Notes: generated by a model from the letters alone, not told the origin. Counted from the first letter of the stretch, positions 26,401 through 38,370 are shown. The stretch is DNA of 64,000 bases from Schoenoplectus triqueter (GCA_964058805.1 CAXKVV010000040.1:310001-374000), one strand, 5' to 3'. A program made the numbers and translations.

Positions 26401-29400
26401 TATGTTTACCGGCAGTCCATATATCAGATGTAATTGATATTTTATTTGTTGCAACTGCAAATATGGCCAATAATTTATTTTTTCGTTCAACATATTATTT
26501 TTTTTAACTCAGATACCATTTTGTTATGATGGAACCTTTTGTATAATGGTTGACCATAATCTCTAATTATCAATCGAACAAAATCGGTACAATATGTCAT
26601 ACTTATTTTATTGGTTGTTCTTTTTTCGCTATGTATCGAACAAACTCATTTAACATTCTTTTTTCGTCATATTTGACAAGAGTTCTAGTACTGTCCGAGT
26701 TCAAATAACTTTGTACCATACGGGTATCGGGTCTTTCTTGGGGTTCTTTATTTTTTGCTATGTGTTTATCGTCATATTTTTTAAATTGACTTAAATCATT
26801 TTTTATTACATAATTGTACGAAGTTTTGCAATTACTTACCTTACATCGTGCATTGATTAGAACACTGTCGGTACCTAAAGTTTGTTCGTATTAGCGCCAC
26901 CAAGGTGCATCATAAGTTGGGGGAGCTCTCTTCCTTCTCTTGTCAGCTCCGGATTTGACTGAGGATTCCAGGACGCTTGAGTCGGGTGTTGGTGTGGAAC
27001 ATCCCGCACTCGTTGGATGTAACAGTGGAAGTCCAACACTAGTTGTTATATCGGTATTATATTGGGAACTTGAGGGATATTGAGAACTTGGCGGATATTG
27101 ATTAGAACTTGACGGATATTGAGAACTTGACGGAAATGAGGTCAAACCTTGTCCGACACTAAAGGAAGTGATTTGTGAGTTGTAATTAGGATCAACATGC
27201 GGTTGTGATAGATAATATTGTTGTGATCGAATTTATTGATAATAATGATGCGGAGGGTTAGGATTTTGTTGATAGTATGGGTTCGGAGGGTTAGAACGTA
27301 ACATTTCTTCACCAAAAATTTTAACGCTCAATCGATGTGTCATTTCTTCAGCATGAGAGGGATTGGGAGATGTCATTTGATATTGCTAAAGAAATATTAA
27401 AAAAATATAATGAATGCTAAATTGACAAAAAAACAATGATAAATAAATAATGTAACAAAAAATAAAGAATATAACAAATAATGATTAAAAAAAGAATATA
27501 AATATTTATTTAAAAAATTAATCATTAAAGAATATTCTATAAAAAATAACTAATTATTATAAATTAAAAATATAAGTAATTACAAAAAAAATAAAGAATG
27601 TAATAAAAACTAATTAAAAGAAATGAATGGCAAAAAAAGAATGCAAATTTTTATTTAAAAAACTAATTACTAAAAAATATAAACTAATTATAAAATATAA
27701 TATATACTAATAACTAACCTTTTTTTGTCGGAATCGAAGGATTGTCAAAAGCCCGAAACTTTAAAACGAATTAACGACAGATAATATAACGAATGCTAAA
27801 TTGACAATAATAACTAAATAACACTAATATAAATATTTTTAATTTTTTTTCTAGATAATGTAACAAAATTACTGTAATAATATAATTAGAGAATTGCTAA
27901 TATCAAACTATTAATAAATTAACGAGATAGAGTTTGGTTTGGAGAATTGAGAAGAGAGATAGAGTGAAGTTATTTGTGTGAGGATATGAGATGAAATGTG
28001 GTGGTATTTATAGAAAAAAAAATTGAATTATGATTTTTATTTTTTTTATTTTATTTTTAATTACAGCAGGTTTAACGGGTAGAACGGGTCGGGTCGGACG
28101 TGTAAAGTGGGTCGGGTCAGACATGTTGGATTCTCGAGTTTCTCGGGTCGGGTCGGGCACGGGTTATCACGGGTTGGACGGGTCAGATCGGGTCGGGACG
28201 GGTCTAAAACGGGTCGGGTCTAGCACGGATTTTTTTCAAATTTTTTTGCCCGCGCCCGTGCTAGACCCGCCGGTTCTAACGGGTCACAAGTCTGACGGGT
28301 TTAATCACGGGTCGCGGTCATGGATCGGACGGGTTGAATCTGACCCGGACGAGTTTTTTTAACACTCTAGCTCTTACAATGCCCTTACAAATCTCTCTTT
28401 CTCATAGAAGCTAATCTTGAACTGGGCCATTTATGAGCCTAGTAAAGTTGAGAAAAACCCAAAACTAATTACTGTTAATATTGCAGGTCGTGAAGGGCTT
28501 CTTTACCCATCATAACCCTGTTCTATTCCAACGCAAAATGAGCAACAAGCTGGAGAAAGTTTTGGGGAAGATTGATGAAATTATAACCGAAATGAACAAA
28601 TTCAACTTTAATCCACGTGAACCTGTGCCTATCATTGATCGAGAAACATGTTCCGTGGTTGCAGAGTTGGAGGTAATTGGCAGGGAGGGTGAGAGAGAGG
28701 AGATTGTGAATGTTTTACGGGATACACAACGGGAGATGGATAACATCTCAGTCCTCTCTATAGTTGGTATTGGGGGGATGGGAAAGACTACATTAGCCCA
28801 ATTGGTTTATAATGACGCACGGGTCAAAGGGCACTTCCAGCTACTTATGTGGGTTTGTGTGTCAATGGAATTTAATGTCATTAATATTGTCAAGTTGGTG
28901 ATCCAAGCTGCTGAAATGAGAGGAGATGTAACCACATCAAGTAAGCAGGTGTTGCAACAGAGGTTGCATGAAATTCTGGATAAGAAGAGATATCTACTAG
29001 TTCTAGATGATGTGTGGAATGAAGCAAGAGAGAAATGGGATGAGTTGAAAACTCTGTTATTCTCTGGGGCGAGTGTAGGAAGCGTGGTCATAGTGACAAC
29101 CCGAAGTAAGATAATTGCTTCAATCGTGGGAACACTGCCAGATTGTGTCCTAACAAAATTATCTGAAGAAGATTCATGGAAATTATTTAAAAAGAGAGCT
29201 TTTGGTTCGAGGGTTAAAGAACCTTCAGAGGAACTAATTGCGGTTGGCAGGACCATCGTCCACAAATGTGGAGGGTTGCCTCTTGCAGTGAAGGCATTGG
29301 GAGGTCTAATGAGAACTAAGTTAGATGTGCGTGACTGGCATGCTGTAGCAAAAAATAAAATATGGGAGGGTTTGGCATCTTCTGAGAATATCTTACCTCT

Positions 29401-31813
29401 TCTTAAATTAAGTTACGATCATTTACCATCACACACGAAGCAATGTTTTGCCTTCTGTGCAGTATACCCACAGGATTATCCTATGAAAAGGGATACATTG
29501 ATTCGGTTATGGATGGCTAATGATTTCATCCCAACTGATGACACAATGGATCATGAAGATAAAGGACGACAAATTTTTAATGAACTTTATTTGAGATCTT
29601 TCTTTCAAGATGTGAGAGAAGAGAGAGACTATGGTTCAGTAACTACTACATGCAAGATGCATGATCTTATGCATGATTTAGCAACACAAGTTGCAGGGAA
29701 AAAATATTCTACTCGGCTTAAACTAGATAATTTTGGGATGATTGGAGAGAAGGTCCAACATTTACTTGTAGATGACCAAGACTTAGAGACCTCTATCCTG
29801 AATGTTTTTCCCAATATTCATACATTTTTATTATATGGTCGATTATACAAAAAAAAGAAGTATTCTTATTTACTGAAATCAAGTTCCTTGAGAGCATTGC
29901 AATTTCTATCGGTCGTTTCACCCCCAAAGGAATTAGGATACATGAGACACCTAAGATATCTAGATCTCTCTTCCAGTTACTTTCATACTCTCCCAGAATC
30001 CATTAGCAAGTTATACAATCTTCAAACGCTAGATCTTTCTCATTCTTCGGTTCTTGAATTGCCAGAAGGAATTAGATATCTGAGTAATCTAAGACATCTC
30101 AATCTCAATTATTGTAATCTTTTAGAGCGTTTGTTAAATGGAATGAGATACATGTCTAATCTAAGACATATTTGTCTATGGGATTGTAATAATTTAAAGT
30201 GGATGCCAATTGGCCTTGGACAACTGAAGTGCTTGCAGACTCTTACAAAGTATATAGTCGATCCCGATAGAGGTGTTAGCATTGGAGAATTAAAACATTT
30301 AAATGATCTTTGTGGGCATCTAAGTTTAAGTGGGCTCGAGAAAGTAAAAGATAGAGAGGATGCTGAAGCGGCAAACCTTGCTGCAAAATCTAACCTACAT
30401 TCTCTAAATCTAGAGTGGGAGAGCCAACGAGAAACAAGTGGAAATGACCAAGCAGTACTAGAAGTCCTTAAACCTCATAACGAGCTAAAATTTCTTACCA
30501 TTGAAGGTTTTTGTGGTTCTAGTTTTCCAAAATGGATGAAGGAATCTTTGATTATGAAAAATCTAAAGAGACTAAAGTTGACAAAGTGCATGAATTCTGC
30601 AGAGCTTCCTCCTGTGTGGCAGTTGCATTTTCTGGAGGAACTACATTTAAATAATTTGGATAGTTTAATATACATTGTAGGTGACTCACATGAAACTGCT
30701 GATGGGATCGAACCATTGATAACATTTCAGAGTTTGAAGATTCTAAATATGTGGGAAATGTCAAATTTGGAGGATTGGCATGAAAGAGATTCTAAATTGG
30801 TAATTTTTCCAAATCTTAATGAGTTGACAATAGTAACGTGTCCCAAACTAAAGTCTGTTCCAGTTCACGCTCCTTTGATTGTGAGACTAACCGTATTCGA
30901 TTCTAGATTTATAAAGTTACGTCAAATTTCAAATGTACCCATGCCCTCCAATCTCCATATAAGCGCTGGTACCACTCCTAGCAAGACTCTTGATGAAATG
31001 AGTATCAAGGGATTTGAAAATGTTATCCCTCTGAAAGAGGAAGAGGAAGGTGAGCAAAGCTGCGCAACAAATAATTCACTTTGTAAATTAACTATAAGTA
31101 ATAACTATTGTTTCTCCTCCTCTGCCTATGGCCCTGGGCGGACCAAATTGGCATTGGGATTCTGGAAGCAGTACTTTACAACTCTTGAACTTCTGGAGAT
31201 TAGAAACTGCCATAGTCTTGTGTATTGGCCGGAGGAAGAGTTGAGGAGCTTGAAATGTCTGAAAGATCTGAGGATTCGTGAATGCAAGAGTTTTACTGGT
31301 TCATTGTCAATGCCGGTGTCATCATCAGCAGCTCCAATATTAACACAACTGCCACCATTGGTATCGCTAAGGATAAGATATTGTCCAGAGTTGGTGCAAG
31401 TCCCTGGCTGTTCCACGTCACTCAAGGAACTGGCGATAACCAATTGTCCTAAACTTTCACGGGAAGGGGTGCTGGCTGGGTTGACCGATCTCGCAGAGCT
31501 TAAGAGACTGGAAGTTTCTGGTTGCGCCAACCTCAGAGCATGGCCGGATAATATGGGGCACCTCCCCTCTCTCGAGCGCCTGATGATTCTAAACTGCCCA
31601 GGACTAGATTCATTCCCCAAAGGTCTCCAACAACGCCTCCCTTCCCTTTGGCATCTACGCATCAGAGGATGCCCTGCAATAGAGAGGCGTTGCAGGAGAG
31701 GAGGAGACTACTGCCACTTGCTCTCACCCATTCCCAAATTATACATTCATGAGGAGGAGGTTACTAAATGTGAAAACATTTTAGGGAGACTCCTTGCCAG
31801 ATGCAGTAGATAA
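21510..31813 (+). CDS. CNL1: CC-NBS-LRR immune receptor with a 6.7-kb intron
   Basis: Intracellular NLR of the coiled-coil class, which senses pathogen effectors and triggers defence. Exon 1 (21510-21812) encodes an Rx-type coiled coil with an EDVID-like VLDDFQYE. Exon 2 (28487-31813) encodes the rest; the phase-0 join gives about 1209 residues. NB-ARC motifs are intact: P-loop GIGGMGKTT (195-203), kinase-2 LLVLDDVW (271-278), RNBS-B VVIVTTR (302-308), GLPL as CGGLPLAV (362-369), RNBS-D CFAFCAVYPQDYP and MHD (492-494). Irregular leucine-rich repeats follow from about residue 560. The intron sits after the coiled coil, the position used in CNL2 and CNL3, but is swollen by transposons. The reading frame is complete. 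Whether the long intron still splices well is not known. Confidence 0.9.
21829..21852. repeat. (CT)n microsatellite at the start of the CNL1 intron
   Basis: The run starts 16 bases after the GTAATT donor of exon 1. Confidence 0.95.
21853..22728. other. CNL1 intron, unassigned AT-rich part
   Basis: I recognise no gene or bounded element here. A C-rich patch of repeated CCCCTC-type words lies at about 22155-22235. Confidence 0.4.
22737..23193. mobile_element. hAT-type MITE (457 bp) in the CNL1 intron
   Basis: Terminal inverted repeats CAGGGGCGGACCCAGG and, on the opposite strand at the right end, CAGTGGCGGATCTAGG match at 13 of 16 positions. The element is flanked by a perfect 8-bp duplication CTTCCAGC (22729-22736 and 23194-23201), the hAT hallmark. 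Near the left end, G-runs and C-runs around a CACGTG can fold into a hairpin. There is no coding capacity. Confidence 0.9.
23202..23570. other. CNL1 intron spacer with GA microsatellite
   Basis: Contains a (GA)n run at about 23395-23431 in purine-rich DNA. Before the MITE landed, its left part was continuous with 22690-22728. I recognise no gene. Confidence 0.5.
23575..23785. mobile_element. Relic right end of a further hAT-type element
   Basis: Repeated words CGTTTGCGTTT and AAACGATTAAACGG precede a terminus TTGACAGCCCTA. Read in reverse this is TAGGGCTGTCAA, a common hAT end. No matching left end or duplication of the following ATGATATG was found, so only a fragment remains. Confidence 0.5.
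24150..24565. repeat. ~160-170-bp tandem repeat, about 2.7 units, inside the hAT element
   Basis: Units start near 24160, 24318 and 24488. They share a GTC + T-run + AAAGTTCAA start, then ATTCTAAAAAATTGTAAAA, then GAAAATAATTATTTAAAAAT. Very AT-rich, between the transposase relic and the left subterminal repeats. Confidence 0.75.
24746..27370 (-). pseudogene. hAT transposase pseudogene (RICESLEEPER/BED-type)
   Basis: Fragments of a hAT transposase occur in the expected order but in different frames with stops between them. They are: a Ser/Pro/Tyr-rich N-terminal part around 27145-26890; a stretch with FVRLIIRDYGQPLYKRFHHN near 26560; the catalytic-domain text SITSDIWTAGKHSLSYSC near 26430; IFSISFDNASNN near 26210; CACHILSLTVKAGL near 26110; and a C-terminal dimerisation region with VPSESCFSSANRILTDKRS and LVCLKDWF at 25018-24746. 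The last segment is the best kept. Several frameshifts and in-frame stops mean it cannot make an active enzyme. Confidence 0.85.
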
Positions 31814-33960
31814 TTATGCAGCTCCAACATTGCACTTCTTTCCCCATTCTCGGTAATTGTCGTTAATTTAACCTACATTCTCTGCCATAAGTTTTGCTTT
31901 CAGATGTTTTATTTCCTTGTTTTCTTCAATTTCAATTTTGGTGGCTGTGATTGATTTATTTAATTTTGACACCATAAAAAATATATACGCTCCCTCTACA
32001 AATTATATCTATTCTTCCCAATGGCAGAGGCTGTACGGTAACAATGTATTTGTTTTATTTTAAGTGTTATTGTTGCAACGCTGTTTCTATATAATGGGAG
32101 ATGATCGAACCAGCCAATTAAGAATTGGAAGAGCTTTCTCTCTTCCACTAATGTCTCTACTTCTCTTCCTGCTTTAGTTTCCTAGTTAATAACTCCTCGT
32201 CAGGTTGCTCGACTAATTAATCTAATTCAAGCCTTAAGAAATATATATGAGCAACTGTCAATCGTACATTGGTTCTGTATACTTTGCTTTCTTTTCAGTT
32301 GTACCTTTTTTTTTTATTAATATATATATTTCTCCACTTATATATTGTAGCTGACAACAGAAAACTAGAGTCCTTGGATGCAGTTGGTTGATATAGATGG
32401 TCTCTGATGGCAGCCAATCGAGATGAGTACGACCACCAACAGAAAGTATTCTTTCAAGTGCTTGGTCATGGCTGAATCAACGATACCTTATTCGATCTCC
32501 AAGTTAATTTTCCTCCAAATTCAGCTTCAATCACTGTCAATTTGGATGAGTTTGTGTGTATATATATATATATACAGGAAAGCTACTGACCTACCATGAA
32601 CCTTTACGAGTTTAACTCAAGAATATATCAAATCATTTTTAAAATTTAATTTATAATAAATTATTTATATGAAAATCTTATGGATACAAAATTTTCTATT
32701 TTGTGACCTTTTTAAGCATTTATTTGGGAATATTTAAAAGTGACCTAATTTCATATGTAAACATTGATCATTTTATTAATACTTTATAGTTATCTTAAAA
32801 AAAATTCAAAAAAAATTAAAAAGCTTGAAAAATACAATTTTTTTATATCTCATAAGATTTTGATATAAGCTATTAAACTGATTTTGGTTTGGATTTGGAT
32901 TGTTTGACTTAGGTTATTGCTTCGGCGCGCAACATTAGATATACCACATTCTTAAAGAAATCTTCCCAATATTTTTTCAAGCAATATAATTTGAAATTTG
33001 AAGATGATTTAATATATTAATTGATCAAACTCATAAAAGGCCTCTATGACATTAATTTTACTATATATGGAGAGAGGGGGTCGGGCAAGTATACAAACAT
33101 TTGTCTGTCGCCCGAAATATAAATAGTCTAAATTTTACTTTATCATGTCCAAAATTGGAATTCAAGTTGCTCCATGAATTTTACATATCAAAATATTCTA
33201 AAATACAAAGATTTGTTATTTTAAATATTTTTAATTATTTTACTTTATCTGGGTCTTATAGAAAGGACCTTCCGGTCTGTTTGATTTCTCGGAGTGTAGA
33301 AAGGAGGCTCTAATGTGGAACTTGTTCAGCCAAAAATGTTTCAAGCCATGGAGGTCACATGCTACTGTCAAAATGTCACCTGAATTAATGGCTCCTGAAA
33401 ACAATCCTTTACATTGGAGCTAGGAAGAGAGAGAGGGAAAGAAGACCAAAGCCAAGGGCCAGAACTCTTGTTCAAAGTAATCTCCATTTCAGAGGCGCAG
33501 AAGAAGAGACGCTCAACTTACCAGTAAATTGCCTATATTGTGCTAAAGTTTAGTTTGATGCTTCTTCGATACACAGCGTGAAATATTGTCTTCTCCGACA
33601 GCATTCATACTATGTGTTTCTACAAATTCAGCATTTCCATACAGGAGATGGCTTTTCTCATTGAAAGCGTGGAGCCCTCTAGGGTAACCCAATCAATCCC
33701 TGAGAGATGCAGTATTTGAGATCATGTATGTAGTTGAGGGTTTTCCTTTTGTGGCTTTCCATCCTTCAGTGTTTAGAGTTTGCTTTTAATCAAGGGAGGC
33801 ACTATTTATATTAAAAATTTTGTTCTGCACGTCAAATATTTTTTTTCAATGAAATCTAAAGTGATAACTTTTGAACATTTGTGTTGTGGTAAGTACTAAA
33901 AAATAATAACATTTCAAAAATAATATTTGGTGTAGACGGTGGCTTGATTTTGATGTTTTG
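31814..33960. other. CNL1 3' flank and AT-rich spacer
   Basis: The first ~600 bp probably hold the CNL1 3' UTR. A (TA)n run is at about 32559-32574. AT-rich DNA around 32620-32900 resembles other low-complexity spacer in the window (for example near 57600). No gene recognised. Confidence 0.45.
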
Positions 33961-33967
33961 TGATGCC

Positions 33968-34045
33968 TTATAACCTAAAGAAACTATGGTTGATAGAGTG
34001 CGTCAATTGTGCAGAGCTTCCTCCATGATGGAAGTTGCCTTTACT
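33968..34045 (+). pseudogene. Relic of a CNL leucine-rich repeat
   Basis: The plus strand reads NLKKLWLIECVNCAELPP, a stop, then WKLPL. This matches the CNL1 repeat NLKRLKLTKCMNSAELPP followed by VWQLHF (about 30559-30630). Only ~75 bp remain, and the match ends exactly where a CACTA terminus begins. Confidence 0.75.
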
Positions 34046-34380
34046 CACTACACCAAATTCAGGCTATTACAACAACATCATTCATTACGAAAAAAGCTAA
34101 AGTCGTTGCATTAAGACAAATTAAAATCATTACGAACTCATTGCAATATCTGGTGTTATTACAACAGACACACTTTCTTCAATTTATCACATTGATAGAT
34201 TTCGTTGCAATGAACGTTATTACCACAATCCATTTTGTTGTAACAACTCTTTTCGCAACAAACTTTCTTTGTGGAGACCAAATGTGACAACAACCGTTTG
34301 TTGCAAATTGGCCTATTACTACAATTCGTTGCATTAAGTGCTATTAGAATCTTTACAAGTCCTTTTTTTTAATCTGGGTT
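34046..34380 (+). mobile_element. One end of a CACTA (En/Spm) transposon
   Basis: Starts CACTACACCAAATTCAGG, a canonical CACTA terminus. It is followed by subterminal words TTGCAACAA, GTTGCAT and TTACAACA in both orientations to about 34350. No opposite end (TGGTGTAGTG) was found in the window, so this is a truncated or rearranged copy. Confidence 0.8.
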
Positions 34381-35007
34381 CAATCAGCCCAACAGCATCA
34401 AATATAATGACATCACTTATGTCACCAAATTTCAGAAACTTTTCTGAACAGTTGGTAATTAGAAAAGATAAGGCATTCATACCTCATGAACATTGATCAA
34501 ATTCTTAACAGGCATTAATAATTATTGCATACATGAACTTATTCCAATACATATTAGAGGGGGAGGGGTTAGGATGCTGGCAAGATATATTTTTCATCAG
34601 CACAACTGGATCAATCATCAGCAACATTGAATATGAACATGTATCATATTTCTTTTCGACTTTTAATAATCTATGTTTTCATTTAGATAATAGTTGCCTA
34701 TAATTTCAGCAGTCTGAATCATATTTTAAACTTAACTCCGTGATAACCTCACCAAATACCATTATTCTGAATTCACCTATAATAATTAATTGGTTACTAT
34801 TTAACAATGGCTCCAGGATTTACTTTCAGCAATAATTTAAAAAAAAAAGACACAGTCAAGTGTAGTTTTTATAATACCTCGCTTGCCCAAGTTTATAGGT
34901 CTTGTATGGTCCCCTTCCATTAGTAGAATAAGGCCACTAACCTTAATATTTCATGAATAAATCAAGAAAAAGAATATCAAATCAATTATTATGCATCAGT
35001 ATATTGC
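34381..35007. other. AT-rich spacer
   Basis: No feature recognised. Confidence 0.4.
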
Positions 35008-35604
35008 CTCGGGACGGAACTAGGATTCGAATTTGAGGGATGCCGAGAATTTAATTGAATAGTCTATATTTTTAAAATAAAATTATAAAGAATGCCCAGT
35101 ACCTAAAGAGTGGGGATCCATTGACAACGGGTTATTTTGACAACCTTGATAATGAACCTCTAAAAGAAATACAAAAAAGATCTTAAAAATATAATTTTTT
35201 TTTATAGATATGTTCTTATACTTTTAGATTGATGTTCATTCAAATTTGATATAATTTCATTATCGTTTGATAGTCTATTAAAAATTATTAAATTAGAACT
35301 GTTGTAAATTATATAAAAATTTGATGGTCTTGAATGAACTATCAAATGATAATGAAATTGCATCAAATTTGAATGACCATCAATCTAAAGGTAGAAGAAC
35401 ACATCTATAAACTTTTTTATTTTTAAGATTTTTTTGATATTTTTCTAGAGATTCATTATCAAGGTTGTCAAAATAATTCATTGTCAACTGATCTTCTCAT
35501 ACCTAAATATCATACTAATACAATAAAAAACTAATAAATTTTACTAATTTATATAAATTATGGGGGTGCCGGGTCCTCTCCAGCACCCCCTATCTCCGCC
35601 CTTG
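35008..35604. mobile_element. Degenerate hAT-like element containing a fold-back MITE
   Basis: The left end CTCGGGACGGAACTAGG and the reverse of the right end, CAAGGGCGGAGATAGG, are related inverted repeats of the GGCGGA type seen at 22737. I could not find a matching target duplication. Two thirds of its length is the separate fold-back element at 35108-35499. Confidence 0.5.
35108..35499. mobile_element. Fold-back MITE, family F, copy 1
   Basis: Almost the whole 392 bp is one inverted repeat. The left arm from TTGACAACGGGTTATTTTGA is matched by the reverse of the right arm, TTGACAATGAATTATTTTGA, and pairing continues for about 190 bp. It is flanked by TACCTAAA on both sides (35100-35107 and 35500-35507), an 8-bp duplication. 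Related copies lie at about 45959-46346 and 49588-49884. Confidence 0.85.
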
Positions 35605-35792
35605 TTTCGAGGTCGTAGCAGATACTCGGCCCAGTGTTTTTCCTCTGTAATTCCTTGATTTTTTTTTTCTGAAATCTAGTTCGAATTCTCGCTCTCTCGG
35701 GTTCATAGCATCGAAATTTGTGAAGAATCGAGTTTAGTGTTGAGAAATTCGGCCTATCCTTGGCCGGTTCTTGACTGGCGTCGAAGGAGAAG

Positions 35793-36232
35793 TGTAACGA
35801 CCCTTAGGATCAATTACAGCTCAAATTAGGCAATTGCAGATAAGAAAGATAGAAATGGATGAACTGAGTTATACTGATATTAACTAATACTGATAAAAGT
35901 AACAAGAGTTTCATTAATTCATTCGACAGAAACCAAATCAGACACTCCTAGCCTATTTATAGAGTTCACAATTACAAAACAGTAATTAGTAAAAAGAAGT
36001 GTAATAAGAATCAAGATAAAGCTTGGATCATCTGCTCTCCTCGAGATTCCTTTCCAACGCCCGGATCATCTATAACTCATGTGTTTCTCCTCCCTCCTTT
36101 AATACAACTTGGGCCCACATGTCACCTGCAGACCTGTTTGGTTTATAAGTTTCTTCTCATCTGTTATCGGGCCTGTCTCCTGTGCAATGGTTGAAGCCCA
36201 TCAACTCATTCGCGGCCAACCCACGAATTACA
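35793..36232 (-). mobile_element. Possible solo LTR
   Basis: Begins TGTAACGACCC and ends GAATTACA, so TGTAA/TTACA bound it. A minus-strand TATA box (CTATAAATAGG, about 35962-35952) lies ~160 bp from the left end, a layout usual in plant LTRs. The flanks do not show a 5-bp duplication, so this is tentative. Confidence 0.3.
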
Positions 36233-37530
36233 ACTCCAAAACCTCTAACGGCTCCCAGTCATTTCAAATCTTCTGATTTCCTTCTAATATCTCTCAGTAC
36301 TCGTTTCCAGTCCTTTGTCAGGTCATGACAAGAAGGGCGGGAAAAGAAAAGAGGGATCGGGACGAAGAAGAAACTTCGGAGAGGAGAAGACTGGGAGAGA
36401 AAAGTACCGAGCTCCACCTGTAAGTTCAAATAAGACAAAATCTTCTCTTTTTTCACATTTAAATGAACGTGGTGCATGTAAGCCATAGCTTGACAATCCG
36501 ACAAGTGGGCTCTACTTCTCTCCTGGTTCATGCATTAAATGCATGGTCTTTGACTGATTTTTTAATTTTCTGGATCATCTTCGAGTCTTTGTATTTATTT
36601 TGAAGAATTTTTTTTCTCAAAAATTTATCAAAATTTTCATAAATCATACCAGATTGAGAAGGATCCATTTACACCATAAATAAAAAAACACATATTTACC
36701 ACAAAATCGGATAACAGATGTTCTAATCAATCAAAACATATCAGACTCCCAAAATTTCTCCCTTCTCCTCTTATTTTCCCTTTTCGTTCTTTCTCAAAGG
36801 AGTAGCAAAAGGGAGGGAGACAATACTACAGTGCACATCTCCGATCAATGTAGCTGCCACCGTTCACCTCTCTGACTTTCTCGCCATGCTCTCCTCATCG
36901 TCCTCGATGATCTTGCGCTCCACCTTGAAGAGAGGAAATCTCTTCGACAGACCACGAACCCATGACTCTTGTTGACGCTCCTCTCATCGTGCACTTTTTC
37001 TATCTTGCTTGTTGTGTCCGTGTACTCATCAATGATTTATTTGTCTTAGTGATGTAAGTCAATATTGTATTCTCAACTCAATTTTGTGACCTACATAACT
37101 ATTCTCTCACCTCTCCTTGGAAGAAATTATCATTCGTACTAAATATTGGCTTAATAATGGGGATTAAATAACGTCGTTGTCTTTTGATCAATATTTGAAT
37201 ATCAGTGCAAATTAACATTTATAAAACATTTCAAATTTCAATTCTAACTTGGTAGAATGGACAAGATCGACTTGACAAAAGCTATTTCTAGTTCTGATTT
37301 GACAGTTCATCTAAATCTGAACCAACATGAATATATCTCAGCGGTACTTTTCTCAACTTTCTTGATATTTTTTATTTATGCTTCTGATTAGTAATTTAAG
37401 TTTATTTTCTAATTAGAAGAAACTTAATTAAAAGAAGAAATTGTCATATAGTTTTCTTTATTCTTAGGAGGAGGAAACTTTTAAAAAATTAAGATGTTCA
37501 ACCATTAATAATGTCAAAAGAAGATAAAGA
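36233..37530. other. Spacer without recognised gene
   Basis: Short open frames occur, but none resembles a known protein. Confidence 0.4.
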
Positions 37531-37534
37531 AATC

Positions 37535-37870
37535 ACCATGTAAGAAAGACATGAAGAAATGCCTACATCAATCAATAACAGCTGAGGAGTTTGAAAAATA
37601 GTGGAATGCAATTATGTCAAGGTACATTCTCTATGATTTATTTGTATTTAACATATTTCTAACTCACACGACAAATCTAATCTTATTATATATTTTTTTT
37701 GTCAACGTATAATTTGGTAGTTGAAAAATGGCTTCAACGAATATTCAATATTCAAAGTTCTTGGGTTTCGATATTCAATCGGACTGTATTTTTTGCTGGA
37801 ATGAACACCACGCAACGTTGTGAGAGCATGCACTCTTTCTTTTTGATTCCTTTATTCATAGCAACACAAC
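37535..37870 (+). pseudogene. FAR1/FRS (MULE-transposase-derived) gene fragment
   Basis: Two pieces read like the middle of FAR1-related proteins, which are transcription factors derived from Mutator-like transposases. The first is ITAEEFEK, a stop, then WNAIMSR (about 37577-37622). The second, about 100 bp on, is WLQRIFNIQSSWVSIFNRTV followed by FFAGMNTTQRCESMHSFF (about 37726-37845). The stop and the lack of N- and C-terminal domains show it is a remnant, either of an FRS gene or of a MULE. Confidence 0.65.
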
Positions 37871-38269
37871 TTTGTGAGAATTTATCATCAAGTATGAACA
37901 AACACTAATGCATAGATATATAGACGAGAATAGAAAACACTGCATCAAAGCACCTACGTCTTGTCCCTAAGGTGAGATATATGATAGCTGAGCTTTTAGT
38001 GTTATACAACCAATCATGTGATGATTATATTTAGATTATATATTAGAATAACTATATATGATATATCATTTGTTTCTTGAGTTATTTATTATTTGTATAT
38101 TAACTTGGACTCAATTATGAAACATATGCATTAATTAATAATAACTCTAAAATATCCATAATCTGTTAATTATTTAAGAATAATAATTAACTAATTTTAG
38201 TGTGTAATTTGAGTGATGATTATGTTTAAAAAATCATACGATAAATGTAATCGGCTCAATTACGTAAAA

Positions 38270-38370
38270 AATTTCAGGTGAAGGCAAATTACCAAAAACA
38301 TTATCGAAAAATATTATTTTTCAAAATCCAAGGGGGCAGACTGGACCCTCTTGGATTCGTCCTTGTGCGG
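38270..38370 (-). mobile_element. hAT-like terminus related to the 22737 MITE
   Basis: On the minus strand this starts CAAGGACGAATCCAAG and soon reads CCTTGGATTTTGAAAAATA and TTTTTCGATAATGTTTT. This matches, in order, the left part of the 457-bp MITE at 22737. No partner end was located. Confidence 0.55.

Larger units (their letters stand above)
23856..28369 (-). mobile_element. 4.5-kb hAT transposon inserted in the CNL1 intron
   Basis: The ends are TAGTGTTATAAAA on the left and, reading inward from the right, TAGAGTGTTAAAAAAAC; both fit the hAT TAGNG start. An exact 8-bp target duplication GCTCTTAC flanks it (23848-23855 and 28370-28377). Both subterminal regions (about 23870-24035 and 28070-28345) are packed with ACGGGT/CGGGTCGGG words, probable transposase binding sites. 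A decayed transposase gene lies between them on the minus strand. Confidence 0.93.

Noticed and set aside
28030..28362. 110-codon open frame with repeated GR/GS residues
   Set aside because: It translates the CGGGT subterminal repeats of the hAT element; not a gene.
31126..31662. 178-codon minus-strand open frame
   Set aside because: Antisense of the CNL1 leucine-rich repeats.
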